NCBI RefSeq assembly: GCF_010500865.1
Contig: NZ_JAAAWN010000014.1
Coordinates: forward strand, 1-64,000
Source of the DNA: Alteromonas profundi
GTDB lineage: Bacteria; Pseudomonadota; Gammaproteobacteria; Enterobacterales; Alteromonadaceae
Direction: 5' to 3'
DNA length: 64,000 nucleotides
This document shows positions 9,110 to 18,981 of this stretch, one piece after another (the stretch's first letter is position 1; every line of letters starts with the position of its first letter). The position numbers were made by a program, and so were the translations under genes. The notes beneath the pieces were generated by a model, which was not told the DNA's origin, made no database searches, and saw only the letters and a list, made by a program, of their open reading frames with translations.

Positions 9110-9529
9110 ATGCTTCCCCTATTATTTCCCGGGTTTGTTAGCGCACAATCCACCCAGTCGATAACGAACCCCACGTCGGTACTGTCAATTTTCTTATCGT
9201 TATTATTAGTTGTAGGCATTATTTTTGCGCTCGCGTATATTGCGCGACGGTTTAGTGTCGCAAGCTTAGGTAATCAGCATGTCAAAGTGGTGGCGAGCAT
9301 GGTTGCAGGCACACGGGAAAAAATAATGGTGATTCAAGTAGGTGACGAACAGCACCTTATTGGTGTCACCAGTCATAATATCTCCCATTTAAGTAAGCTT
9401 GAAAATAACATTGTGATACAAAAAGACGGCTCCAACGGAACCGGGAAAGACCAGTTTAAGCAAAAATTAGTTGCGGCTATGGCAGGTAAGATAGACCCTA
9501 ACCATAAGGGAGATAACACGGATGCGTAA
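9110..9529 (+). CDS. fliO: FliO, flagellar export apparatus assembly protein
   Basis: FliO helps assemble the FliP pore of the export gate and is dispensable in its own right in some species. The 139-residue product has a short hydrophobic leader ([14 protein letters not shown]), one membrane helix ([20 protein letters not shown]) and a small cytoplasmic domain. I start it at the ATG at 9110 after AAGGGG; the frame is open further upstream inside fliN, but that part is not FliO-like. The end overlaps fliP by 8 bases. Confidence 0.87.
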   Translation: MLPLLFPGFVSAQSTQSITNPTSVLSIFLSLLLVVGIIFALAYIARRFSVASLGNQHVKVVASMVAGTREKIMVIQVGDEQHLIGVTSHNISHLSKLENNIVIQKDGSNGTGKDQFKQKLVAAMAGKIDPNHKGDNTDA

Positions 9530-10280
9530 ATATACCCTGGCCCTAATAGCGTTATTAGGCACCCTCTTTTTTGTCGATACCGCCTTCGCGCAACAGGGTA
9601 TTTCAGCGGTAAAGGTAGTGACCAATGACGATGGAACACAAGACTACAGCATGACACTACAAGCGCTGTTTATTATGACAGCGCTCAGTTTAATACCGGC
9701 GTTTATTATGATGATGACATCGTTTACCCGTATTATTGTTGTGTTATCTATTCTACGCCAAGCAATCGGATTGCAGCAGTCGCCCTCCAACCAAATACTC
9801 ATAGGCGTAAGCTTGTTTCTATCTATGTTTATTATGGCGCCGGTATTTGAAGAGGTGAACGAGCGAGCATTGCAGCCCTATTTAAACGAAGAAGTGACAA
9901 GTCTTGAGGCTATAGAGCAAGCAAAAGGCCCAATGCGCGCTTTTATGCTTTCTCAAACCAGGGTAAAAGACTTAGAAACCTTTGTGCGCATTGCAGGCGA
10001 TGAGGGTAAGTATGCCGATACGGATGAAGTTCCATTGACTATATTAATTCCCGCCTTCGTTACCAGTGAATTAAAAACCGCTTTTCAAATCGGATTTATG
10101 TTATTTATTCCTTTCCTAATCATAGATTTAGTAGTGGCATCTATACTTATGGCAATGGGGATGATGATGCTTTCGCCAATGATTGTTTCTCTGCCGTTTA
10201 AGCTTATGCTATTCGTGCTGGTGGATGGTTGGAATCTCATTTTTGGTACGCTTGCCACAAGCTTTGGTATGGGCGTCTAG
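9522..10280 (+). CDS. fliP: FliP, flagellar export gate protein
   Basis: FliP forms the pentameric core of the export pore with FliQ and FliR. The 252-residue product carries a cleavable signal peptide ([23 protein letters not shown]) typical of gammaproteobacterial FliP, then four membrane helices including [19 protein letters not shown], and the family ending of [14 protein letters not shown]. It overlaps fliO at its start and is followed by fliQ after 8 bases. Confidence 0.97.
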   Translation: MRKYTLALIALLGTLFFVDTAFAQQGISAVKVVTNDDGTQDYSMTLQALFIMTALSLIPAFIMMMTSFTRIIVVLSILRQAIGLQQSPSNQILIGVSLFLSMFIMAPVFEEVNERALQPYLNEEVTSLEAIEQAKGPMRAFMLSQTRVKDLETFVRIAGDEGKYADTDEVPLTILIPAFVTSELKTAFQIGFMLFIPFLIIDLVVASILMAMGMMMLSPMIVSLPFKLMLFVLVDGWNLIFGTLATSFGMGV

Positions 10281-10288
10281 GGGGACAT

Positions 10289-10558
10289 ATGTCACCAGAA
10301 GTATTTGTAGAAATACTCCGCGAAGCCATGTTTATGGTAATTGTTTTGGTGTCTGCGGTTATTGTTCCCAGTTTGATTGTAGGGTTAGTGGTTGCCGTAT
10401 TTCAGGCCGCTACATCTATTAACGAACAAACCATGAGCTTCCTTCCGCGTTTGCTCGTCACCTTACTTGCATTAAGCTGGGGAGGTAACTGGCTGGTGCA
10501 AAAACTAATGGACTTTACTTTCCACATGGTCGAAATGATCCCGCAGGTGGTGGGGTAA
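10289..10558 (+). CDS. fliQ: FliQ, flagellar export gate protein
   Basis: FliQ is a small two-helix protein wrapping the FliP/FliR export pore. The 89-residue product (from the ATG at 10289, after GGGG) starts MSPEVFVEILREAMF and contains QAATSINEQTMSFLPRL, the family's central signature. The open frame runs further upstream into fliP but the family start is here. The stop at 10558 is one base before fliR. Confidence 0.95.
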   Translation: MSPEVFVEILREAMFMVIVLVSAVIVPSLIVGLVVAVFQAATSINEQTMSFLPRLLVTLLALSWGGNWLVQKLMDFTFHMVEMIPQVVG

Positions 10559-10559
10559 T

Positions 10560-11339
10560 ATGGAAGTTGAGCTGGCCACTATTAACCAGTTTCTCGCTGA
10601 TATGTTAATGCCATTTATGCGTATTAGCGGCTTATTTGCCGCCATGATAGGTTTTAGTGGTAAGTCGGTTCCTACCCCCGTGAAAGCATTGTTGGCCATA
10701 ATGCTGACACTTATCATTATGCCAGTGGTGCCGCCATCACCGGTAACTGATTTGGTAAATGTAGGGACATTCGTGCTCGGTATTCAGCAGCTTATAATAG
10801 GCATAGGTATAGGCTTCATTTCGATGATGGTGCTAAACACCTTTGTTTTAGCGGGCCAAATAATTGCAATGCAAACAGGTTTGGGGTTTGCCTCAATTGT
10901 TGACCCAGTAAATGGAATTAACGTGCCCGCAGTGGGCCAATTTTACTTAATTCTTGCCACCTTATTGTTCTGGACCTTTGACGGTCATCTAGCAATGATC
11001 CAAATGATAGTGATGAGCTTTCAGGCGTTTCCGATTGGCGAAGCGTGGTGGACGGGAGAGCAGTTTCGCAGTATCGCCCACTGGGGGGGCTGGATGTTTA
11101 TTTCTGCTGTCACCTTATCGTTGGCGCCTATAGTGTCGCTATTGATAGTTAATCTAGCCTTTGGCGTTATGACGAAAGCCGCCCCCCAGTTAAATATTTT
11201 CAGTATTGGTTTTTCTATAGCTCAGGTAATGGGGCTACTGATTATTTGGGTGAACCTCGATAATTTCACCGTGCATTTTGAAACTCAGTGGATACGCGCT
11301 CAGCAACTTATGTGTGAACTGCTAAGGATTTGTCCGTGA
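10560..11339 (+). CDS. fliR: FliR, flagellar export gate protein
   Basis: FliR closes the FliPQR pore helix. The 259-residue, strongly hydrophobic protein has about six membrane segments and family stretches such as QTGLGFASIVDP and FGVMTKAAPQLNIFSIGF. It follows fliQ by one base, so translation is probably coupled; flhB follows after 47 bases. Confidence 0.96.
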   Translation: MEVELATINQFLADMLMPFMRISGLFAAMIGFSGKSVPTPVKALLAIMLTLIIMPVVPPSPVTDLVNVGTFVLGIQQLIIGIGIGFISMMVLNTFVLAGQIIAMQTGLGFASIVDPVNGINVPAVGQFYLILATLLFWTFDGHLAMIQMIVMSFQAFPIGEAWWTGEQFRSIAHWGGWMFISAVTLSLAPIVSLLIVNLAFGVMTKAAPQLNIFSIGFSIAQVMGLLIIWVNLDNFTVHFETQWIRAQQLMCELLRICP

Positions 11340-11386
11340 TGCATTTAACTTCGATAGCGCCTACTAACTTGAAGCGAAGCGACTAG

Positions 11387-12511
11387 ATGGCTGATTCAAG
11401 CGAAAAAACAGAAGACCCCACGGGGAAAAAACTCGACGATGCCCGAAAAAAGGGCCAGCTTGCGCGATCAAGAGAACTTTCCACTACCTTGGTGTTGGTG
11501 GTGAGTGCGTTTATGTTTTTAATGGTAGGGGGCTGGATAGCTGAGTCAGTTTTTAAGCTTACCCAACGTATGTTTGTTCTTTCTCGTGATGAAACTTACG
11601 ATACGACACATATGTTTGCTGCGTGGGGCGAGGCCTTTTCCAGCATAGCGGCGCCGGTATTAGTGTACATGGTAGTGGCTATGATAGCCGGGATATATGG
11701 CTCTATCGCCTTAGGTGGCTTTAACTTTACGTGGGAAGGGGCGAAGTTTAAAGGCAATAAAATGAACCCGTTAAGCGGGTTTAAACGCATGTTCGGTACC
11801 AACGGCTTGGTAGAATTAATCAAATCTATCGCTAAGGTGGTGGTTATTATCGGGATGGCCATTACAGCGTTATTGTTCTTCCAAGATGAAGCGCTTCACC
11901 TTGATATGGAAGTGTACCCAGGCAATTTGTTTCACGCTATGGATATGCTGCAGTGGGCGTTTCTTATGCTGGTATGCGGTATGATCCCTATTGTCGTCAT
12001 CGATGTGCCTTATCAAATGTATAAGCACAACGAAGAAATGAAGATGTCGAAACAAGAGGTTAAGGACGAGCATAAGAATGCGGAAGGCGATCCTATGGTT
12101 AAAGGTAGAATACGCCGTTTACAATATCAAGCAGCGACTAAGCGTATGATGCAGGATGTACCTAAAGCCGATGTTGTGGTAACTAACCCCACTCACTATT
12201 CGGTTGCTATAAAATACGACGAAAGTGGCCATCGCGCCCCCGTTGTTGTTGCTAAGGGCGCTGATGAGCTGGCCATGCACATTCGTAAAATAGCCACAGC
12301 CAATGATGTTCCACTAATACCTTCGCCGGTGTTAACCCGTGCCATTTACTACTCAACAGAGGTTGATGACGAAATCCCCAACGGCCTATTTATGGCTGTG
12401 GCACAAGTATTAGCGCACGTTTACCAGCTAAAGGCCCACCGTGAAGGTAAGGGCAAACGACCTAGTCCGCTTAAACGAGATCTTCCAATACCACCAGATT
12501 TGCGCCGTTAA
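11387..12511 (+). CDS. flhB: FlhB, export-specificity switch protein
   Basis: FlhB opens the export gate and switches it from rod/hook to filament substrates when FliK signals completion. The 374-residue protein has four membrane helices in its first 210 residues and the cytoplasmic domain with the self-cleaving NPTH motif at residues 267-270. The Lys/Arg-rich N-terminus (SEKTEDPTGKKLDDARKKGQ) is the family signature. It ends the fliL-flhB run; 123 non-coding bases containing a candidate sigma-54 promoter follow. Confidence 0.97.
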   Translation: MADSSEKTEDPTGKKLDDARKKGQLARSRELSTTLVLVVSAFMFLMVGGWIAESVFKLTQRMFVLSRDETYDTTHMFAAWGEAFSSIAAPVLVYMVVAMIAGIYGSIALGGFNFTWEGAKFKGNKMNPLSGFKRMFGTNGLVELIKSIAKVVVIIGMAITALLFFQDEALHLDMEVYPGNLFHAMDMLQWAFLMLVCGMIPIVVIDVPYQMYKHNEEMKMSKQEVKDEHKNAEGDPMVKGRIRRLQYQAATKRMMQDVPKADVVVTNPTHYSVAIKYDESGHRAPVVVAKGADELAMHIRKIATANDVPLIPSPVLTRAIYYSTEVDDEIPNGLFMAVAQVLAHVYQLKAHREGKGKRPSPLKRDLPIPPDLRR

Positions 12512-12562
12512 GTTAGTGTTTTATTAGGCGCTAAGCGCCCCGTATTTGCCCCGTTAGAAAAG

Positions 12563-12579
12563 CTGGCACGTTAGTTGTA
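12563..12579 (+). promoter_or_regulatory. Candidate sigma-54 promoter before flhA
   Basis: CTGGCACGTTAGTTGTA contains a perfect TGGCAC, five bases, then TTGT: GG and GT are ten bases apart, differing from the consensus only at the last base (TTGC). Transcription would begin near 12590, about 45 bases before flhA. The flhA-flhF-flhG-fliA unit is sigma-54/FlrC dependent in Vibrio cholerae, which supports the call. The run GGCGCTAAGCGCC upstream (near 12529) is a small hairpin. Confidence 0.72.
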
Positions 12580-12634
12580 ATACTCGCTACAGATAATCAA
12601 AAGCGTCAATTTTCTGTTAGAGAGACTTCCTTAA

Positions 12635-14734
12635 ATGCAGTTATCCGGTTACCTTCAGCGATTCGACAAAAGTCAGCTGCAGAACTTTACGAGTGGCTTG
12701 GGCGCACCCATCGTTTTACTCGCTATTATGGGCATGGTTATTTTACCCATGCCTCCGTTCTTATTAGACGTACTATTTAGTTTTAATATCGCCCTTTCTT
12801 TGGTCATTATCTTAGTGGCGGTATTAACCCAAAAACCCGTCGATTTTGGTATTTTTCCTTTAGTTCTGCTTATCGCAACCGTATTACGCTTGGCGCTAAA
12901 CGTCGCCTCAACCCGTGTTGTATTACTCTACGGCCACGAAGGGGGAGATGCCGCCGGTAAGGTTATCGAAGCCTTCGGTGCTGTGGTTATCGGGGGTAAC
13001 TATGCAGTGGGGGTTGTCGTTTTTGCTATCTTGCTCATTATCAACTTTAAAGTGGTTACAGCAGGGGCTGGACGTATCTCAGAAGTAAGTGCTCGCTTTA
13101 CGCTTGATGCTATGCCAGGAAAGCAAATGGCTATCGATGCAGACTTGAATGCTGGGTATATCGACCAAGATCAAGCCCGCGCACGTCGTGAAGAAATTAC
13201 CGCAGAAGCCGACTTCTATGGCTCTATGGACGGTGCGTCTAAATTTGTTAAAGGTGACGCCGTTGCCGGTCTGTTCATTATGTTAATTAACATTGTAGGC
13301 GGCTTGTTTATCGGTATGTTTCAGCACGATCTAAGTTTTGGACGTGCCATCGAGGTGTATACCATATTAACAATTGGGGATGGCTTGGTTGCGCAAATCC
13401 CATCGCTACTACTTTCCGTGGCTACCGCCATTATCGTTACCCGAGAAAATGAAACCCAAGAAATGGGTAAAGAAATTCGCGGTCAACTTGGGAATAATCA
13501 AGCCCTCTATATAGCCGCGGGCGTCTTGTTCGTAATGGGGATTATTCCAGGTATGCCCCATGTGGCCTTTTTAGGTTTCGCAGTATTAATTGCTGGCATT
13601 GCGTTTTGGCAGGGGGTAACAGCGAAGCGCAAAGCGGCACAACCGGTTGAGCCTACAGGCATGGTAAAAGATGAAAGCGTAGCGCCTGAGGTTAAAGAGC
13701 TCGGGTGGGATGACGTTCAGCAGGTAGATACCATAGGGTTAGAGGTGGGTTATCGACTTATCCCACTGGTAGATAAGTCGCAAGGCGGCGAGCTACTTAC
13801 CCGAATTAAAGGGGTAAGGAAAAAGCTGTCGCAAGAGTTGGGGTTTTTGATCCCGCCTGTGCACATTCGCGATAACTTAGATTTAGAACCCAATACCTAC
13901 ACCATAGCGATGTTAGGTGTCACCATTGGTGATGCACAAATTAGTCACGAAGAAGAGTTGGCGATAAATCCAGGCCAAGTATTTGGAAAACTTGAAGGAC
14001 GTGCCACCCAAGACCCAGCCTTTGGTTTAGACGCGGTATGGATTAAACCCAGCAAGCGTGAACATGCGCAAACCTTAGGTTATACGGTAGTAGATGCCGC
14101 CACAGTAGTTGCAACACACCTTAGCCAATTGCTTACCAACAATGCTTATCAGCTTTTAGGCCATGAAGAAGCACAGCAGTTATTAGATATGTTGGCGAAG
14201 CAACATCCGAAATTGGTGGAAGGCTTAGTACCAGATATATTGCCGCTTAGCACCATGGTTAAAGTGCTTCAAACTTTATTGTTTGAAGGCGTGCCTATTA
14301 GAGATATGCGCACCATAGTGCAAACCCTTAGCGAGTACGGGCCCCGTAGCCAAGACCCAGATGTATTGGTTTCTGCCGTACGTATTGCGCTTAAGCGTTT
14401 AATCGTCCAGGAAATTACCCAAGGCGCCAAAGAAATACCTGTCATAACCTTGGCGCCAGAGTTGGAACAGATGTTGCACCAGTCTTTACAAGCAGGTGGC
14501 GAGGACGGCGCTGGTATTGAACCAGGACTGGCAGATAAGTTGCAAAAATCATTGCAACAAGCGAGTCAGCAACAAGAACTTGAAGGTGAGCCTGCGGTAT
14601 TACTCACCTCCGGCATGTTGCGCCCAGTACTTTCTCGCTTCTTAAAATACTCCGTTGCAGGCCTACATGTACTTTCGTACCAAGAAGTGCCTGACGACAA
14701 GCAGATAAAAATAGTCAGTTCGGTAGGTCAATAA
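12635..14734 (+). CDS. flhA: FlhA, export gate protein
   Basis: FlhA is the largest export-gate subunit; its membrane part couples proton motive force and its nonameric cytoplasmic ring docks substrate-chaperone complexes. The 699-residue protein has eight membrane helices in the first about 330 residues, the conserved cytoplasmic FHIPEP-type loop region (RFTLDAMPGKQMAIDADLNA), and the C-terminal ring domain ending SYQEVPDDKQIKIVSSVG. Full length for the family. It heads a unit with flhF, flhG and fliA. Confidence 0.98.
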   Translation: MQLSGYLQRFDKSQLQNFTSGLGAPIVLLAIMGMVILPMPPFLLDVLFSFNIALSLVIILVAVLTQKPVDFGIFPLVLLIATVLRLALNVASTRVVLLYGHEGGDAAGKVIEAFGAVVIGGNYAVGVVVFAILLIINFKVVTAGAGRISEVSARFTLDAMPGKQMAIDADLNAGYIDQDQARARREEITAEADFYGSMDGASKFVKGDAVAGLFIMLINIVGGLFIGMFQHDLSFGRAIEVYTILTIGDGLVAQIPSLLLSVATAIIVTRENETQEMGKEIRGQLGNNQALYIAAGVLFVMGIIPGMPHVAFLGFAVLIAGIAFWQGVTAKRKAAQPVEPTGMVKDESVAPEVKELGWDDVQQVDTIGLEVGYRLIPLVDKSQGGELLTRIKGVRKKLSQELGFLIPPVHIRDNLDLEPNTYTIAMLGVTIGDAQISHEEELAINPGQVFGKLEGRATQDPAFGLDAVWIKPSKREHAQTLGYTVVDAATVVATHLSQLLTNNAYQLLGHEEAQQLLDMLAKQHPKLVEGLVPDILPLSTMVKVLQTLLFEGVPIRDMRTIVQTLSEYGPRSQDPDVLVSAVRIALKRLIVQEITQGAKEIPVITLAPELEQMLHQSLQAGGEDGAGIEPGLADKLQKSLQQASQQQELEGEPAVLLTSGMLRPVLSRFLKYSVAGLHVLSYQEVPDDKQIKIVSSVGQ

Positions 14735-14764
14735 TCTGACGCTGGGTGATTGGAGAAGGTTGCA

Positions 14765-16168
14765 ATGAAAATCAGACGTTTTTTTGGTAAAGACATGCGT
14801 GAAGCTCTGAGTCAGGTAAAAGCAGAGCTGGGAAGCGAAGCAGTTATCATGTCAAACCGAAAGGTGGCCGATGGAATTGAATTAGTCGCGGCCTATGACA
14901 AAGAGCCTGAAGGGCAATTCGCGGTAAAAAAACCGGTTCAACAGGCGGCTGCTAAGCCAGCGCAACAAAAAACCACCCCAAGTTTAAGTGAAATTATTGG
15001 CGACGATGGCCCTGATAGTTTAAAAGCGCTATTAGAAAAGCAACACGGTGGTAATAAACCCCAAGCTAAAGGCTACGAAGACGCACCCCGTCCAGTAGGT
15101 GGCAATCCGCAACACGCCAATGATATTGCATCGCACCTCGATTTTTCCGATGCGTTTATCGATGATGTTGAAGAGCAGCAGACTGCGAACGAATTTCCTG
15201 CACATCAAGCCGCGGGAATAGAAGACGTACCGCAGGTGCCATCAGCAGAGCTTTCGCAAATAAAGGAAGAGTTGGCCTCGTTACGTAACGTACTGCAACA
15301 TCAAGTCGCCGACTTGATGGAAGCCAAGCAGCGCCGCCAGCAACCCGTTCACCATTATCTTATTCAACGTTTGACCGATATGGGCTTAAGCCCCGCTCTC
15401 GCAAGCCAGCTAATTAGCTATACGCCATCACACTATAACGAGCGTGATGCATGGGTATACCTTTTAAACCTATTGGCTAATCGTATTAATACAACAGGTA
15501 ACGATATACTCAGCGAGCAAGGTGCAGTTGCATTAGTTGGTCCAACCGGCACGGGGAAGACAACAACAGTTGCAAAATTGGCTGCGCGTTACGCACAAAA
15601 ATATGGCGCAGACTCGGTAGCAATGATTACCATAGATACTTATCGTATTGCTGCCTTTGAACAATTGGCAACCTATGGCAAAATCATCGGTTGTACCGTG
15701 AGAAAAGCACAAAGCAGTGAAGAACTCGCTGATTTGCTATTTCAATTACGGCACAAGCGTTTAGTGCTTATTGATACTGCGGGCTTTAGTCAGCGTGACA
15801 GTAGATTAATTAAACAAATTCAGCAATTTGACAATGGGCAAATGCAATCAGTGAAAAAATACTTGGTCGCGCAAGCGAATACCCAATATCCTGCATTGCA
15901 ACGCATCATTGAAGCGTATGATGGTATTGAATTAAGCGGTTGTATCTTCACTAAGTTAGACGAGTGCTACTCTTTAGGAGAAGTGCTTAGTGCAGCGGTT
16001 GAATATCAACTTCCTGTAAGCTATGTGACGGACGGGCAGAAAGTTCCAGAAGATATTAAGGTAGCGGAAGCAAAATCTTTAGTATCTGCTGCTGCAAAGC
16101 TTTATAAAAAGTACGGTTTGAATCATACTAGTACCAATAATGTGATCAGAACAGCGCGAGCAGTATGA
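14765..16168 (+). CDS. flhF: FlhF, SRP-like GTPase for polar flagellum placement
   Basis: FlhF recruits the first basal-body parts to the cell pole and is required for flagellar gene expression in polar flagellates. The 467-residue product has an N-terminal basic B domain (MKIRRFFGKDMREAL), a Gln/Pro-rich linker, and an SRP-type NG domain with P-loop GPTGTGKTT, DTYRIAAFEQL and DTAGFSQRD. I use the ATG at 14765 with GGAGAAGG upstream; an in-frame TTG at 14750 lies before that ribosome site. The stop overlaps the start of flhG (ATGA). Confidence 0.96.
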   Translation: MKIRRFFGKDMREALSQVKAELGSEAVIMSNRKVADGIELVAAYDKEPEGQFAVKKPVQQAAAKPAQQKTTPSLSEIIGDDGPDSLKALLEKQHGGNKPQAKGYEDAPRPVGGNPQHANDIASHLDFSDAFIDDVEEQQTANEFPAHQAAGIEDVPQVPSAELSQIKEELASLRNVLQHQVADLMEAKQRRQQPVHHYLIQRLTDMGLSPALASQLISYTPSHYNERDAWVYLLNLLANRINTTGNDILSEQGAVALVGPTGTGKTTTVAKLAARYAQKYGADSVAMITIDTYRIAAFEQLATYGKIIGCTVRKAQSSEELADLLFQLRHKRLVLIDTAGFSQRDSRLIKQIQQFDNGQMQSVKKYLVAQANTQYPALQRIIEAYDGIELSGCIFTKLDECYSLGEVLSAAVEYQLPVSYVTDGQKVPEDIKVAEAKSLVSAAAKLYKKYGLNHTSTNNVIRTARAV

Positions 16169-17031
16169 TTGATGATCAAGCGAGTAGCTTACGAAAAATG
16201 AAGCAATCACGGCTAATTAAGGTTATCGCCGTCACCGGTGGTAAAGGTGGCGTGGGAAAAACCAATATTACCCTTAACACCGCTATTGCGATGGCTAAGC
16301 AAGGGAAACGTGTCATGGTATTGGATGCAGACTTAGGTCTGGCCAATGTTGATGTGATGCTAGGACTTAGGGTAGAAAAAAACCTATCTCATGTTCTTTC
16401 CGGCGAATGCACACTCGATGAGGTGTTAGTTACAGGGCCCCACGGAATAAAAATAGCACCAGCTACGTCTGGTTCTCAGTCTATGGCGGAACTCTCCCCT
16501 ACAGAACATGCTGGGCTTATTCGTGCATTTAGTGAACTTCGTTCACAGATAGATGTGCTAATAGTGGATACTGCGGCCGGTATATCCGATATGGTACTTA
16601 GTTTCTCTAAGGCATCTCAGGATATCATGGTGGTAGTATGCGATGAGCCTACCTCTCTTACCGACGCCTATGCCCTTATCAAGATTCTTAATCGCGAACA
16701 TGGCGTGTTTCGCTTTAAAGTTGTGGCCAATATGGTTCGCGATGTACGTGAAGGGCAAGAACTGTTTAGCAAATTGTCAAAGGTGACCGGGCGCTTTTTA
16801 GATGTAGCATTAGAATTAGTAGCAACCGTTCCGTTTGATGAAAATATTCGCAGAGCTGTGAGAAAGCAAACCTCTATTGTTGATGCCTATCCAAGTTCGC
16901 CTGCGGCAGTGGCAATCAGTCGTTTAGCGACTAAGGCACTCACCTGGCCTATTCCTTCTCAGCCAGGGGGGCATTTAGAGTTTTTCATTGAACAGTTAGT
17001 TTCAAACAAAGCAGTAGGAAATCAGCGTTGA
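16165..17031 (+). CDS. flhG: FlhG (FleN/MinD-like), flagellar number ATPase
   Basis: FlhG limits flagellum number by restraining FlhF and the master regulator. The 288-residue MinD/ParA-like ATPase has the deviant Walker A KGGVGKTN, switch regions LDADLGLANVDVMLG and VDTAAGISD, and a C-terminal amphipathic segment (LEFFIEQLV) suited to membrane binding. It overlaps flhF by four bases and its stop overlaps the TTG start of fliA, so three genes are translationally linked. The alternative start MKQSRLIKVIAVTGG lies 36 bases later. Confidence 0.95.
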   Translation: MIDDQASSLRKMKQSRLIKVIAVTGGKGGVGKTNITLNTAIAMAKQGKRVMVLDADLGLANVDVMLGLRVEKNLSHVLSGECTLDEVLVTGPHGIKIAPATSGSQSMAELSPTEHAGLIRAFSELRSQIDVLIVDTAAGISDMVLSFSKASQDIMVVVCDEPTSLTDAYALIKILNREHGVFRFKVVANMVRDVREGQELFSKLSKVTGRFLDVALELVATVPFDENIRRAVRKQTSIVDAYPSSPAAVAISRLATKALTWPIPSQPGGHLEFFIEQLVSNKAVGNQR

Positions 17032-17759
17032 ACAGTAAGGCAGCCGCTTATCGACAACAAACCGATAAAGCGCAATTAGTTGAGCGACATGCGCCGTTAG
17101 TTAAGCGTATTGCCCACCACCTAATTGCGAGATTACCTGCCAGTGTATTAGTGGACGATTTAATCCAATCTGGCATGATAGGATTACTTGAAGCCGCACG
17201 AAATTTTGACGGCTCTAAAGGGGCCAGTTTTGAAACGTTTGCAGGTATTCGTATTCGCGGTGCCATGCTAGATGAAATAAGAAAAGGCGATTGGACACCC
17301 CGTTCGGTACATAAAAATGGACGCGCTATTACCGAAGCGATTTCTCAAGTTGAAGGAGAAACGGGGCGCGACGCGCGCGATGTAGATATTGCTGCAAAAC
17401 TGAATGTTAGCATGCAAGACTATCACCAGATGTTAAATGAGGTAAATGCAGGTAAGCTTGTCGGCATTGAAGATTTAGGTGTATCAGAAGACGTTATATC
17501 CACTGATAAAAATCGCGGCATTGATGCACCCCTTGATGACCTTATGCAAGGCGCCTTCCAAAAAGCGTTAGCACAAGCTATAACCACGTTACCAGAGCGA
17601 GAAGCTATTGTACTGTCGTTATACTACGATGAAGAACTTAACCTAAGAGAAATAGGTGAAGTGCTTGATGTGAGTGAATCGAGAGTCAGTCAAATTCATA
17701 GTCAGGCCATGTTAAAACTCAAATCTCGAATGAAGTCTTGGCGAGCTGACGAAGAATAG
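17028..17759 (+). CDS. fliA: FliA, sigma-28 factor for late flagellar genes
   Basis: FliA directs RNA polymerase to late flagellar and chemotaxis promoters and is held by FlgM until the hook is complete. The 243-residue protein has sigma regions 2 (LIQSGMIGLLEAARNFD, FETFAGIRIRGAMLDEIR), 3 and 4 (TTLPEREAIVLSLYYDEELNLREIGEVL, an HTH). The start is TTG at 17028 inside the flhG stop (TTGA), with AGTAGGAAA upstream. A rare start plus overlap should keep its level tied to flhG. Confidence 0.97.
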   Translation: MNSKAAAYRQQTDKAQLVERHAPLVKRIAHHLIARLPASVLVDDLIQSGMIGLLEAARNFDGSKGASFETFAGIRIRGAMLDEIRKGDWTPRSVHKNGRAITEAISQVEGETGRDARDVDIAAKLNVSMQDYHQMLNEVNAGKLVGIEDLGVSEDVISTDKNRGIDAPLDDLMQGAFQKALAQAITTLPEREAIVLSLYYDEELNLREIGEVLDVSESRVSQIHSQAMLKLKSRMKSWRADEE

Positions 17760-17795
17760 ATATTAATAACAATTAACCCCTCACTGGAGGCTATT

Positions 17796-18179
17796 TTGGA
17801 TAAAAATATGAAGATTCTTGTGGTTGATGATTTTTCCACCATGAGACGTATCATAAAGAACCTGCTTAAAGATTTGGGTTTCGCCAATATCCAGGAAGCG
17901 GACGACGGCAATACCGCGTTACCTATGCTTCAGCAAGGCGACTTTGACTTTGTCGTCACCGACTGGAATATGCCTGGCATGCAAGGTATTGATTTGTTGC
18001 GTGCTATCCGCGCCGACGAAAAACTAAAACACCTGCCTGTATTAATGGTAACTGCGGAAGCCAAAAAAGAACAAATTGTTGCCGCCGCACAAGCGGGCGT
18101 TAACGGATATGTTGTCAAACCTTTCACGGCCGCAACCTTGAAAGAAAAACTCGATAAAATTTTCGAACGTTTAGGTTAA
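17796..18179 (+). CDS. cheY: CheY, chemotaxis response regulator
   Basis: CheY carries the signal from CheA to FliM. The 127-residue single receiver domain has the acid pair D11/D12, phospho-acceptor D56 (VVTDWNMPG), the switch Thr in MVTAEA and the Lys in VKPF. The start is TTG at 17796, seven bases after CTGGAGG; the in-frame ATG at 17808 would leave the ribosome site too far away. It begins a cheYZAB run 36 bases after fliA. Confidence 0.97.
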   Translation: MDKNMKILVVDDFSTMRRIIKNLLKDLGFANIQEADDGNTALPMLQQGDFDFVVTDWNMPGMQGIDLLRAIRADEKLKHLPVLMVTAEAKKEQIVAAAQAGVNGYVVKPFTAATLKEKLDKIFERLG

Positions 18180-18213
18180 TCCAGGCGCTCACAAGAAAAA
18201 TGAGGTTTACTGG

Positions 18214-18969
18214 ATGACAGCAAACGTAAATGTGCCCATTTCCCTAGACGAAGCTAAACAGTTAGTCAGGTATTTGGAAGAAGGTGACAATGCGTCAGCG
18301 AGTGCCATCTTAGAAGCGGTTTCAATGAAAGAGTCGATAGAGCTCTTTGCAGAGGTAGGAAAATTAACCCGTCAACTTCATGACGCGTTAAATAACTTTC
18401 AAATTGATGAACGCATTAAAGATCTCGCCAACGACGATATCCCAGACGCACAAACTCGTTTGACCTACGTTATTGAAGAAACAGAAAAAGCCGCCAATAC
18501 CACGATGGACGCTGTTGAAGAAAGTATGCCTATCGCCGAGACTTTGTCAGGGCGAATTGAAAAGGTGATGCCAGAGTGGAAAAAGCTGATGAGCCGTCAA
18601 ATAGAACTAGGCGAGTTTAAAGCCCTGTGTGGTGATCTCGACGAGTTACTTGAAGAGGGCGTAGATCAATCAGCCAAACTAACCCAGTTACTTACCGAAG
18701 TGCTAATGGCACAGGGGTATCAGGATTTAACCGGACAAGTTATTCGCCGGGTTATAGATTTGGTGAAGGAAGTAGAAGAAAGCTTAGTGAATATGCTTAC
18801 CATGTTCGGTGAGCCTGAGTCGTCAGATACGACCAAACCAGCGGTCAAGACAGTCAAAAAAGCCGATAATGTTGTGGCAGAAGGCCCTATTATCGATGCT
18901 GAGAAACGCGATGACGTTGTTTCGGGGCAAGATGACGTCGATGATCTTTTGTCTAGCTTAGGTTTTTAG
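18214..18969 (+). CDS. cheZ: CheZ, CheY-phosphate phosphatase
   Basis: CheZ removes phosphate from CheY. The 251-residue helical protein carries the family catalytic stretch MAQGYQDLTGQVIRRV, containing the Gln that positions water in the CheY active site, and a C-terminal acidic peptide (DDVDDLLSSLGF) that binds CheY. Length is slightly above the E. coli protein. It follows cheY by 34 bases and precedes cheA by 12. Confidence 0.96.
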   Translation: MTANVNVPISLDEAKQLVRYLEEGDNASASAILEAVSMKESIELFAEVGKLTRQLHDALNNFQIDERIKDLANDDIPDAQTRLTYVIEETEKAANTTMDAVEESMPIAETLSGRIEKVMPEWKKLMSRQIELGEFKALCGDLDELLEEGVDQSAKLTQLLTEVLMAQGYQDLTGQVIRRVIDLVKEVEESLVNMLTMFGEPESSDTTKPAVKTVKKADNVVAEGPIIDAEKRDDVVSGQDDVDDLLSSLGF

Positions 18970-18981
18970 GGGAGCAGGCGC

